From Apostichopus japonicus (Eukaryota > Echinodermata > Holothuroidea > Aspidochirotida > Stichopodidae), in assembly GCF_037975245.1 (NCBI RefSeq), contig NC_092580.1:14669001-14733000 (forward strand): a DNA stretch of 64,000 bases. Reading direction: 5' to 3'. Made by a program: the position numbers and the translations under genes. The notes below the pieces were generated by a model. It was not told the DNA's origin, ran no database searches, and saw nothing but the letters and a program-made list of their open reading frames with translations. Below are positions 36,662 through 47,814 of this stretch, piece after piece; position 1 is the first letter of the stretch; each line of letters starts with the position of its first letter.

Positions 36662-37959
36662 AGTTTTCATCAGTTGGAGAAGCATTCCTAAAATCAGTCC
36701 TTTGTGTTGAATTTAGAATTATGATATGAACTCCGGAGATTTACAAACTTCTAAACAATCAGATAATATAACATCAAACTTTGCCTAACAAATGTGTCTG
36801 CATTCGTAATAAACTGCTTTGCTGAATAGGAGCAGGCAATAACTTACTTATAACCACTTCGATACACAACACTGTAGCATTGAACCAGAGAGCGTGAAGA
36901 ATTGATCCCTATTCCCCGGCCATATACTTTGCTTAAAATTCCATTTAATTATCTAACGTAGAGGAAGTGAGTTGAATTTGTCGAAGACTTTAGTGAGAAC
37001 CAGAGAGGATAGGAGGGATCCATCTCTTATTTGCAGCACTCCCTTGTGGGCATCAACCAATTACTTCACTGATAAGGACCACGGGTGCAGATCCTGGTAG
37101 GGACAGCGGGACGCGTCCCCACCAACTTTTTTTCAGTGGTGGGGACAAGATATTCCCACCAACTTGTCTTGACCAAACGCTGCATTTCAAATTCCCTGTA
37201 TTGAACTTTGTCGCAGTTTGATCCAGCATTGTGCAAATGATAAACTATAAAAGACGAGAATCATATCTATTGACACTGTTAGGCATGACTTCTCCGCTGA
37301 AGTATTAACACATACAATCATGTGAAACAATCTATACAGGAGACTGGTAAATTGTGGTCAGCAAAACGGACTGGGTGCAAACAAAAACAAACGTTAACAA
37401 CTCACACTGTGTGTTGGCAATTTGAGCTAGCTTCACGTCCTGCGGTGTTTCCAATTTCAGTTGAATTACTTGAAGATTTGGTCAATTTGGGGAAATATTT
37501 TGAGAAAATAAAAATTTTGGAAGGAAAAGTATTTCGATGTTTCTAATTATATGTCTCTTAAGTAAGAATAAACTGGGCCTTACAACCTGCTACACTATAC
37601 TACACTTTTCATCGTACTGTGAGAAGTATGAGCTTTCTAAGATTAACATACGAGCATGGAGGAGCAGTATTCATATAAGTCGATGTAAATTAAACCATCA
37701 CTATACGTTCTCATTTTATTATATTTATCCACAGTTCTTAAATATAGGACGAAAATCGCATTTGCGGCAGTCAGGCTATTTCTATGAGAGGAACCCAGAC
37801 CCATCGTATACAAAAGTCTACTGTGTCCCAGGTTTTAGCACCAGTGGAGTTCTATCAAATTGTAGGCCTGAAAAAAAGCCTTATAAATATGCTAACATTA
37901 GGGTTATTTCTTTCTCATTATTGTGAAGCACTGCCTATTACATTTAATATGTGATTAAT
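36662..37959. other. Spacer, no supported gene
   Basis: Short open frames at 37322-37546 and 37537-37926 have no recognisable motif or splice context. A short inverted pair (CGTCCCCACCAACTT / GTGGTGGGGACAAG) near 37109-37150 could be a transposon end. Otherwise nothing is recognised. Confidence 0.4.
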
Positions 37960-40512
37960 TTGGAAAACCCCCTCTTTTCAGCCCCCTCTCTTGTCCTCTC
38001 TGAAACACCCATCGACATTAAAATTAGACGTGGAGTAGAAGACACCCTTGTCTTTGTTATACACCAATTTCGTGTAATTATCTGACCGGGAAAGATGCGT
38101 CGAGCGCACTCTTATGACACTTCTTTCGCTCAGTTTGCAACTTCTGAGGAACAATAGAAAACTTTTAGGGGCAACAAAAGATTTTAAACCTTTGTTCGTC
38201 GTAAAAGTTTTTCGGTCTTACTTTTTCAAGTTTGAGGTGAAAAAACTTGTTGTCGCAAAGTCGATAAATGTGTATCTTTTCTGGTAGTTCGCGACATGCT
38301 GATTACGAATCTGAAGTTTATTTTGGAATTGGGTACCAAAAAGAGGTACTTTTTTAACTTTTCAGACAAAAAACCTATTTTTGGCGCAAATAAAATTTGC
38401 CAAAAATTGACCCAAAATCGATTTCGCCCAAAAGACGTATCAGGGAGTAATCGATGCTCAGGAGCCCAAATCTGCAACTCCCAGGTGCATATCTGCCTCC
38501 GTTCGGGAGATACGTGGTCCCAAAGGACCCGCTAGAAATACGTGTTCTTTATAAGTGCACAACTTGGAAAAAACCCCTTTTCAGCCCCCTCTCTTGTCCT
38601 CTCAGAAACACCCATCGACATTAAAATTAGACGTGGAGTAGAAGACACCCTTGTCTTTGTTATACACCAATTTCGTGTAATTATCTGACCGGGAAAGATG
38701 CGTCGAGCGCACTCTTATGACACTTCTTTCGCTCAGTTTGCAACTTCAGAGGAACAATAGAAAACTTTTAGGGGCAACAAAAGATTTTAAACCTTTGTTC
38801 GTCGTAAAAGTTTTTCGGCCTTACTTTTTCAAGTTTGAGGTGAAAAAACTTGTTGTCGCAAAGTCGATAAATGTGTATCTTTTCTGGTAGTTCGCGACAC
38901 GCTGATTACGAATCTGAAGTTTATTTTGGAATTGGATACCAAAAAGAGGTACTTTTTTAACTTTTCAGACAAAAAACCTATTTTTGGCGCAAATAAAAAT
39001 TGCCAAAAATTGACCCAAAATCGATTTCGCCCAAAAGACGTATCAGGGAGTAATCGATGCTCAGGAGCCCAAATCTGCAACTCCCAGGTCCATATCTGCT
39101 TCCGTTCGGGAGATACGTGGTCCCAAAGGACCCGCTAGAAATACGTGTTCTTTATAAGTGCACAACTTGGAAAAAAACCCCTCTTTTCAGCCCCCTCTCT
39201 TGTCCTCTCAGAAACACCCATCGACATTAAAATTAGACGTGGAGTAGAAGACACCCTTGTCTTTGTTATACACCAATTTCGTGTAATTATCTGACCGGGA
39301 AAGATGCGTCGAGCGCACTCTTATGACACTTCTTTCGCTCAGTTTGCAACTTCAGAGGAACAATAGAAAACTTTTAGGGGCAACAAAAGATTTTAAACCT
39401 TTGTTCGTCGTAAAAGTTTTTCGGCCTTACTTTTTCAAGTTTGAGGTGAAAAAACTTGTTGTCGCAAAGTCGATAAATGTGTATCTTTTCTGGTAGTTCG
39501 CGACACGCTGATTACGAATCTGAAGTTTATTTTGGAATTGGATACCAAAAAGAGGTACTTTTTTAACTTTTCAGACAAAAAACCTATTTTTGGCGCAAAT
39601 AAAAATTGCCAAAAATTGACCCAAAATCGATTTCGCCCAAAAGACGTATCAGGGAGTAATCGATGCTCAGGAGCCCAAATCTGCAACTCCCAGGTCCATA
39701 TCTGCTTCCGTTCGGGAGATACGTGGTCCCAAAGGACCCGCTAGAAATACGTGTTCTTTATAAGTGCACAACTTGGAAAAAAACCCCTCTTTTCAGCCCC
39801 CTCTCTTGTCCTCTCAGAAACACCCATCGACATTAAAATTAGACGTGGAGTAGAAGACACCCTTGTCTTTGTTATACACCAATTTCGTGTAATTATCTGA
39901 CCGGGAAAGATGCGTCGAGCGCACTCTTATGACACTTCTTTCGCTCAGTTTGCAACTTCAGAGGAACAATAGAAAACTTTTAGGGGCAACAAAAGATTTT
40001 AAACCTTTGTTCGTCGTAAAAGTTTTTCGGCCTTACTTTTTCAAGTTTGAGGTGAAAAAACTTGTTGTCGCAAAGTCGATAAATGTGTATCTTTTCTGGT
40101 AGTTCGCGACACGCTGATTACGAATCTGAAGTTTATTTTGGAATTGGATACCAAAAAGAGGTACTTTTTTAACTTTTCAGACAAAAAACCTATTTTTGGC
40201 GCAAATAAAAATTGCCAAAAATTGACCCAAAATCGATTTCGCCCAAAAGACGTATCAGGGAGTAATCGATGCTCAGGAGCCCAAATCTGCAACTCCCAGG
40301 TCCATATCTGCTTCCGTTCGGGAGATACGTGGTCCCAAAGGACCCGCTAGAAATACGTGTTCTTTATAAGTGCACAACTTGGAAAAACCCCCTCTTTTCA
40401 GCCCCTCTCTTGTCCTCTCTGAAACACCCATCGACATTAAAATTAGACGTGAAGTAGAAGACACCATTGTCTATGTTATACACCAATTTCGTGTAATTAT
40501 CTGACCGGGAAA
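37960..40512 (+). repeat. 606-bp satellite, four tandem units plus a partial fifth
   Basis: The unit begins TTGGAAAAACCCC(T)CTTTTCAGCC and contains GACCGGGAAAGATGCGTCGAG, TTCGTCGTAAAAGTTTTTCGG and CCAAAGGACCCGCTAG. Units start at about 37960, 38564, 39167, 39773 and 40379; the fifth stops after about 130 bp. Units 2, 3 and 4 look almost identical, while unit 1 differs at scattered sites and is 3 bp shorter. Open frames of 70-83 codons occur on both strands of every unit, but they carry no motif and are probably incidental. Confidence 0.95.
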
Positions 40513-40529
40513 GGCTTTTTGTCTATATG

Positions 40530-40620
40530 ATTCCTTTTTTTTTGTCTATTGTTCCTTTGAAGTTGCAAACTGAGCAAAAGAAGTGTATAGAGAGGGCGCT
40601 CGACGCATTTTGATCTTTTG
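40530..40620 (-). repeat. Inverted fragment of the satellite unit at the array edge
   Basis: The reverse complement of this stretch (AATGCGTCGAGCGCCCTC ... CACTTCTTTTGCTCAGTTTGC ... GGAACAATAG) matches the satellite segment AGATGCGTCGAGCGCACTC ... CTTCTTTCGCTCAGTTTGC ... GGAACAATAG. The array therefore ends in a fold-back arrangement. Confidence 0.85.
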
Positions 40621-40628
40621 CCATTTCC

Positions 40629-41090
40629 TCCTTCCATTCTGAAGTAGAAATATTAGAAACGAATATTATTTCTCAACCGTTGCTGTGGCGCAGTGGGTAG
40701 TGCCTGTACCTGGAGTGCAAGACAAACTCAATGTCTAGGGTTCAAACCCCAGTTAAGGCAGTTTTCCTTTTACTATTCTTATACCTCTTTCCTTCCATTC
40801 TGAAGTTCAAATATTAGAAATGAGCTATATTTCTCAACAGTTACAGTGGCACAGTGGGTAGTGCCTGTACCTGAAGAGAAAGACTAACTCCTTGTCTAGG
40901 GTTCGAACCCCAGTTAAGGCAGTTTTCCTTTTACTATTCTTATACCTCTTTCCTTCCATTATGAACCTTAAATATTAGAAACGAGCATTATTTCTCAACA
41001 GTTGATGTGGCGCAGTGGTTAGTGCTCTGGACTGGGAGAGGCAGACAAACACACTGTCATGAGTTCAAGACCCAACCAGAGCCTTTTCAT
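40629..41090 (+). repeat. Three tandem tRNA-like (SINE-head) units, about 160 bp each
   Basis: Units start at CTTCCATT near 40631, 40791 and 40951. Each has an A-box (TGTGGCGCAGTGGGTAGTGC or close variants), about 40 bases of spacer, a B-box (GGGTTCAAACCCC, GGGTTCGAACCCC and, weaker, GAGTTCAAGACCC), then GTTAAGGCAGTTTTCC in the first two. Acceptor-stem pairing is poor, so they are tRNA-derived repeats rather than genes. The A- and B-boxes could still support RNA polymerase III transcription. Confidence 0.75.
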
Positions 41091-41099
41091 TTTAATTTT

Positions 41100-43582
41100 C
41101 TGTTCTTTGGAGCAGGTGGAAGTATAAAGGTAAGAAACGAAGACTATTTCATTGGGAACCAAAATGGTGTAATGGGTTGTTCCGTCTGCGATGATACTGA
41201 GCAGCATGGTTCAAGCCCCCGGTGGGTGAGTGAGTGAATTCTGTAAAAGGAGTTCGCCGCCACCCCTCCCACCTGACAAGGTTCCCAAGCGGCATGCAAG
41301 CTGTGCGGCCCCCCCCCCCTATCTGACAAGGTTCCCCAGTGGGTGAAGCGAATTGGCTACTACCCCTCTCCCTGACAAGGTTCAGTGGAGAGGTATCCTC
41401 TATTCCTGACAAGGTTCAGTGGACGGGAATATATTTAAAAAATACCTGGTTGGTATTTTTTACAACATCTCACCTAATGGTCTGGTGATGGACACAAAAA
41501 AATAAGCAACACAAGGTCCCTGGTTCAATTTCAACTCATGCTCTTCTTTTTTATTCTTCCAGTGAAAGCACAAGTAAAAAAAAACTCACCACCGATTTTT
41601 CACATTTTCTTTTGCAGCTTACAAGTAAAATAAAATAACCAAAACTTGAAAATAAACTATGTCCACTTAGTGCCAACAAAATATTGCATCTATATCAAAC
41701 CCCCCAAAGAGAGGAGTTTTAGCATTCTCTAGACAAGGGGCAAAGAATTGTGATTTTCTTGCCATATAATTTGCACAAAATCCCACTTGACTATCTGACT
41801 GATGTAGAGTCAAGTGAGTTAACATTGGTTCAAGAATTAGGTGAGAACCAGAAATGATCAGACAATTCAAGCTCCCTAGACCACAACAAGGTGTACAAAC
41901 TCACTCTTTGGACATCAACCTATTCAGTCACTGATAACGTTTTACAGTACATAAGCTTCATGGCCAAAAATGGTTTAAAATCCAGTCTTCCTTTTATGTG
42001 AAATATAGACCCAAAGTTGTTGAATATGTAGGAGCAAACGGACATTACCCCTTCAATACACTAAAATATTTTTAATAGCAAAGCCATCTAGTATATATAG
42101 ACTACACAGAAGAAGGCAACTTTTCAGAAAGTCTGTTGACCCCCTTGAGACTCAACTAGTGACAACTGCCAGGGATCACTTGAGGTGTGTTTTAAGATCA
42201 TCCAACACATGATTATCACTTCTGAAGCGGATATAATACCTGATTGACTGTTTATGCATTGTTCAAGGTTACTTCAGACCTATCTGTAATTTGAGCCACT
42301 TCAAAAACTAAAACTGATGTTGACCACATTATGTTCATGAAAAGGAAATGATTGCAATGGAGAACTCACAGTGGAGGCACCATCATACCAGGTGTGCGAT
42401 TCATCCGACCTTAACTTTTGGAGTTATCAAGGTGGTCAGAATTTGACCCTAAGTGACCTTTGACCTCTTCATAGAACATTCAGTTCTTGTACATTTCTGA
42501 GCATGAGGATGATCGCAGCTTTGATTTTGAAGTTATGTCGACAAGGATTTCAGGCTTTTAGCAGCTGATGGCTCCAATTTACATTTGACCTATTAACAGA
42601 ACTGCTCAAAGTGTAATGCTCAGTGAGGGGGACCTAACACCTAACTATGACATTTTACCGATGCTGCAGATGTTCACTAAACTCGACTACGAGGTTTTTG
42701 TATTTTGGCCGCTGATGACCTCAACGGACCTTTGACTCCGCTCAATGACTTGAGCAGCCAAAGAATTCAGTGCCGTAAATTTACATCCTAATTTTCATGA
42801 AATTCATGCAAAATATGCTTGGTGAGTCATCACATACACATACGTTTACCTGCATATACCATACAGTGGCATACACGCCTAGATTCCCTTTTGCATTTTG
42901 GCTAGGAATCAATCGAAGATTCCTGGCCTAGGATACTTATAAATTCCTCTCTTCTGAATTTACGAACTCTTTATGCATTAGATTATCTTTTAGCACCATC
43001 ACATAACCATTGTTAACGAAAAACCTTTTATAATTTCCATCTGTAAATCTGAGAACATTTTCAACACGATACCCTTGAGCAGAGTACTTTTGAAAACAAG
43101 CAAGACAGAAAAAACACAGGTATTTTTTGGTGCAGGTTAGAGATGGTCTTATGGTATTGCAGAAGTATTCAAGACTATGCATGAAATATAGATAGATTTC
43201 TCCAGAAAAAAATCTGCCAAAATGTTCCTTAAAATTGTGGAAAGCAGTTTTTCAAGTGTTTTAAGTACAGCTTTCATAACAGTATTCTCCATTTGATCTA
43301 TTGCTATATCAAGGTAAAAAAACTGCATATCCTTAATGCTTCAATATTTACACACATGGTCATACAAAAAAAAAAAGTAGAAAAGCTGTCATATATATCT
43401 TTTAAGAAGCTGCAACATCGGTGGCTCAAATAGTTTGTGATCTGTTCGAGACCGGCAGGCCTATCTGGAAGCTGAATTGAATCACTTTCTGATTCTTCTT
43501 CAACTTAGTCCAATTTCTAATCCCTCTGAAGGAAACTTCCATCTGCTTGTCTCTTTGGATTGATGAAGCTTTCGGCACGTCG
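41100..43582. other. Spacer with degenerate repeats, no supported gene
   Basis: CCTGACAAGGTTC is repeated four times between 41270 and 41420 (a degenerate short tandem repeat). The 42400-42760 stretch carries TGACCTTTGACCTC and resembles the repeat at 47.2-47.8 kb in wording. A minus-strand frame at 42937-43182 has no recognised motif. Confidence 0.4.
42464..42477 (-). promoter_or_regulatory. Perfect DR1 nuclear-receptor-type motif
   Basis: TGACCTTTGACCT is, on the minus strand, AGGTCA-A-AGGTCA, two perfect half-sites one base apart. That is the consensus for RXR/HNF4/PPAR-type dimers. It is in a repeat-like region with no adjacent promoter, so function is unproven. Confidence 0.35.
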
Positions 43583-43813
43583 CTACCAGAAATGGAACAA
43601 ACTTTTCTGTCTTCTTCTGCCTTCAGACCGTACTTTACTCAGAGATGAGATGGAGGCTTTCATGTCCATAATGAGACTATCGGCTACAGGGGCTTGGGAT
43701 TCCAATTCATTGTCTCTGTCTGATGTTTCGTCATCTTCCCAAGTCTCTTCCAAATTTAAAGTCTTCTGGAGGTCTCTCGGGAAGCAGTTCCATGGTGGAC
43801 ACCGTAGTTGGTT
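43583..43813 (-). CDS. Candidate terminal exon, unidentified
   Basis: After a pyrimidine-rich acceptor (CTCTTTTTTTGGACAG) an open frame of 76 residues runs to TAG. It is acidic then basic (LEETWEDDETSDRDNELES, then SLSKVRSEGRRRQKS). The composition is coding-like, and no domain is recognised. It could be the end of the gene whose exon candidates lie at 46.3-47.1 kb, but the phases do not join directly, so any link would need further exons. Confidence 0.3.
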   Translation of the reverse strand, partial: NQLRCPPWNCFPRDLQKTLNLEETWEDDETSDRDNELESQAPVADSLIMDMKASISSLSKVRSEGRRRQKSLFHFW

Positions 43814-46255
43814 CTGTCCAAAAAAAGAGTATGCAAGAAAATTACTAGATAGGAATACACAGGCCATGTAGACCAAAGTAATCTGCATGTTACATTTGAA
43901 GACTCGAATGAGTCGACGATAGCCAATAAATTTAAGGGCGAACACAGATTTCTTTGGGTTATGGGAGGGGGTGGGGGAGTAACACTTTCTTGGTGGGAGG
44001 GGGTCAGAGCCACAGACAGAGATGTAAGAATATTTAATGATTTCCATAACTTATGTAATGTCAGAAATGTCAACAACAAAAAATTCATTTATAACCCATC
44101 TACTAGTAAAATGTCTAGTATTGTTGTATCAACTACAGTAGTTACAGAATTTTATTATAAAATGTAAAAAATAATGAAAAATAAAAAAAAAGAGGAATAT
44201 ATTACAACATGAAGGCCAAAAGTATTTGAGTTGCAATAGATTTACAAGCTATATTACAATGGTAAGACATGAAGGTAAACTTCATAAAAAAAAAAGACTT
44301 TAGAAACAAACCTCAGTTAATTTGTTGTGAACAGTTGAAAAACAGTGCTATCAGGCCAGGCTGGATTTTTTATGCCACTTTTAATTTTTGAGGGAACGAC
44401 CCTTTAATTTGCCAAGGTTCATTGGTTTAGAGTGACAAGACTATTTAGTCTAATACTAAGGAACATTGCTTAGGAACATTGCTCAGTTCCTAAGATCCAA
44501 CACAAAATCACCAACAGAGTTTTACCTGTCTCAAATGACATATTTACAGTGGTAGTACAAATTTGTCAATTTTTAAAACAGATGGTGTTTAATTTAAATT
44601 CAATGGATGCAAGGGTGTTGTTGTTTTAATATCAAGTTAAAGGAACATGCTTTGGTTGAGTGAGTTATTAGAATTTATGTAAAGCAATGGGTTAACATTA
44701 ACATAAAGCCCGTACTAGAAGAGCTGATAACATCATCAAGTTAGCCTTTAAAGGAACATACCTGAGGTTTAGCATATTTTAACGGTGAATAGCTTGAAAC
44801 TGGATCAGCAGTGTATGAGTGTAAAATCTCAAATTAACCTTGTTCTGGTGGACTACATTTGCCATTAAGGTAGATACTGAACAAGTGACGGATATGAAGT
44901 GATGCTGTCGAGTAAGGAAACATTTCTTTTACAATTTTATTAATTCTTATTCTCATTTCATTATCTGACAATAAGATGGATGGAGAAATGTACTACATCT
45001 CAAACCTGCCCATATTCAGAAAGCAAAGCCAGAATATTAAAGTGGAGGGTGGAGTGGAGTCTATAAGTAAGTGCTTACTATTTTGAATACATGTGCTGAA
45101 AATTTCTCCATTTTGTTTATCATTATATTGATGATAATACTAGAGTTTCTGTTAATGGAAAAAAAAATGCCCAAAATCTTTGCACTTGTATAGCAAGTCA
45201 GTCAATTTCATAGCAATATTCTCTCGGGTAAATGGAGCAACAGAGTTGGGATTGGGTTTAGTGGTACTGGATTTGTGTTTTGGTGGGGTTACAGACAAAA
45301 TCTAAGAGATGGGCAATCTAGGTCCCACCCCTGGCTGCATCCAAAATAGCAAAGTACTAAGTAACTGGGTGTTTATTTACAAATAAATTAGAGGTCTTTA
45401 ATTGAGATGGAGAACAACACACAATAACTGCAATGTCCCTAAATATCCCACCGAAACCCCCCCCCCCCTCTCCCATCCTCCCAGACCAAATCTCTCCTAG
45501 TTTCTTTACGTGTAGGGTTTCCAGAAAGATCTGACCTGACGCAACGTTAATATTGATATACCCGTTTCAAGAGTTTCCTCTAAATATATTTATACTTATT
45601 AGGAAAAAATTATCACTGCACAGAACAAAGCCATATTTGTCAAAACAAACGTGACACAATGCACACACAATTTAAGGGACCCCCCCCCCCAAAAAAATAA
45701 TGCACAGTTGCATAAAGTATAATATTGTTTCCAATACACTAGTTACTGCACAGCTACTTTGATGATGGGTAAAAAGAGCAATTTGCTTTGCGTGAATACT
45801 TATTCAGTTCTGGGAAAAAGGGAACAAGCTTGTTATCCTTACAATATTCCCCCCCAAAAAAAGGAAATAAACTTGATGTATTCTTTAACGTCAGAAAATT
45901 AGACTCTCCTCGACTCTGATTTACTCCCTCGCCTTCGGTAACACTTAATATCACTAAGTGATATTTCATCAAATTTAAACGTCCCTGATTTATGCTTGAC
46001 ACTCCTGCTAAACGCGCTTGGGTTTATTTAGCAGCGAAGTAAATCTTTGTATGCAAGACAGACTCATTGGTTAGTTTTGAAATTCATTCCAACTTTCTTT
46101 GCACATGACCGTATCTGTGACCCGCTCGCCAACAATAGTCCTACAACCCATTGTCTCCAGGATACTGCTACAATTAATTTTATACAATTCGAGCGTCATA
46201 TCCATCTTGTACTCTCAACGTACCAAACCCAAATGGAAGAAACTTGAAAATGTAC
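43814..46255. other. Spacer or intron, no supported gene
   Basis: A-rich tracts near 44165 and 44290, a C-run near 45460, and otherwise unremarkable AT-rich DNA. Confidence 0.4.
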
Positions 46256-47097
46256 CTGGCTCTTCCTCCTTCTGTACGGCTTTATGAGATTGAACGACCC
46301 TTTGACCTAGCATCTTGATCTCTGCTACCAGTCTCTTCACGGAATCCTCTGATTTTACTACGCTGCCCTTCAACGTCTAAGCAGAAAGATGGATTAATAA
46401 TCAATCATGCATATATGGATTAATGATCAATCACGCAAAGATGGATTAGTAATCAATCACGCAAAGATGGATAAGTAATCAATCACGCAAAGATGCATTA
46501 ATAATCATTGCTTACAGAATTCTCTTTAGTTATACAACCCACAGGGGAAATGACTTCCACCCCACCAAGTTGGGGAATATTTTCACTTTCATTAAATGAC
46601 GTGTTAACTTTTCCCCCATAAGGTCTGTTCATACCACCGTCTCTTATGCTATTGTCGCATTACAGGAGCAGACGTCACTTACCCTCTTCGTTGGGATCTG
46701 GGTAGGAGTTGAAATTTAAGCCCCAATGAATGAGCTGGAGCTTGCGGATTAAACACCAAATGTTTCATCACCTACAGCAGTGGGTAGTTTCACTCAACAT
46801 TCTATTAAACACTATTAAAGCAATAAAACTTGAAATTTTCAACAGGTTACATGATGTTGCATGTTAGTCGCAATATAACCTTGCATCTAATGATATTAAA
46901 CACCAACAATGTTAGGACAGCCCTTGAACAAAGCAATTAAACTTACATTAAACTAATGAAACTATACTCAAATTGACAGTTGCATGATCCATTAATTAAT
47001 AGTTTTGTCATCTCACCTTCATTCTTTCATGGATTGCTTCATTAGTCATCTTAATTCCTTGCATACCTTGAAGGTATCTTTATCAATCATATCTTTC
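46256..47097 (-). CDS. Candidate two-exon coiled-coil gene fragment, unidentified
   Basis: Exon 46376-46256 has an acceptor (CTGCTTAG) and a GTACAT donor. It encodes an amphipathic segment containing VVKSEDSVKRLVAEIKMLG and HKAVQKEEEP. The upstream exon (47097-47027) has a CACCAG acceptor and GTGAGA donor; in the joining frame it encodes MTNEAIHERMK from an ATG at 47049-47047, and the two join in phase. The helix-like composition suggests a coiled coil. The part of the upstream exon before that ATG is in another frame and would be 5' untranslated. I do not recognise the protein. Confidence 0.4.
46385..46508 (+). repeat. Tandem repeat, about 30-bp unit, four to five copies
   Basis: GCAAAGATGGATTAATAATCAATCAC-like units repeat with few changes, immediately 5' (on the minus strand) of the candidate exon at 46256-46376. 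Confidence 0.9.
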
Positions 47098-47229
47098 CTG
47101 GTGAGAAAAACAGAAACGAATGAAACTTGCCTAATAAACTCCCTTGTAATGGGATCTAAGCATATATTACAATTAAAACATAATTAAGACAAGATGGCAA
47201 TCCACGGCATCTCATCTCTTCTATGATGG

Positions 47230-47805
47230 AATGGATGTACAATGAACTTTGACCTTGACCCTTAACAACTGAATAAGTTCTAATTTACAATTTTCCCCAT
47301 TATAGTCTAGATATTTTGTGGTTTAATGACTTTTTCCAACATACTGACAAGCAGAACAGCCACAGTTTCTGGGTATTTGACCTTTCACCTTTGACATTTA
47401 TACCAATCACCCAAGATCAAGATTACAGTACATGGTCAGGCACCTACCCACCAAGTTTGAACCTGATTGGACTTACAGTCTAGGAGAAGTTCATGACACA
47501 CTCTTTTGCACAGTTTAGAACAATTTTAACTTTAACTCAATTGACTGTTAACAATAAGCCTAAACAGCTAAAACTGTCTTGTTTTAAACTTTGTCTCTTC
47601 ATTTTCTACATATAATGTGGTTTAATGCCTTTGTCCAACAAGTTGGCATGCAGAAAATGGCTACAAACCAATTTTTAGATTTCTTGACCTTCGACCTCTT
47701 TGACGTAAATCAATCACGCAGGCATGAGTTAACATGGTCAGGCACCCACCCACCAAGCTTGAACTTCACAGAACTTTGGGTCTAGGAGGAGTTTGCAACA
47801 TACTT
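47230..47805 (-). repeat. Two diverged copies of a dispersed repeat
   Basis: The blocks ATGTGGTTTAATGCCTTTGTCCAAC, TTGACCTTCGACCTCTTTGAC and CATGGTCAGGCACCCACCCACCAAG recur in the same order at about 47300-47510 and 47600-47800. Both carry direct repeats of TGACCT-like half-sites, as does the 42.4-kb region. Confidence 0.65.
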
Positions 47806-47814
47806 AATTTTGCT

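Noticed and set aside
38226-40467. Repeated 62-83 codon open frames on both strands of the 606-bp satellite
   Set aside because: They exist in every unit because the units are copies, run on both strands over the same bases, and contain no protein motif.
40675-41090. True tRNA genes
   Set aside because: A- and B-boxes are good, but acceptor and anticodon stems do not pair well, and units repeat at 160 bp with common flanks, as for SINE-like repeats.
42937-43182. Minus-strand 81-codon frame
   Set aside because: Composition is partly protein-like, but I recognise no family, splice partner or transposon ends, so it was not annotated as a gene.
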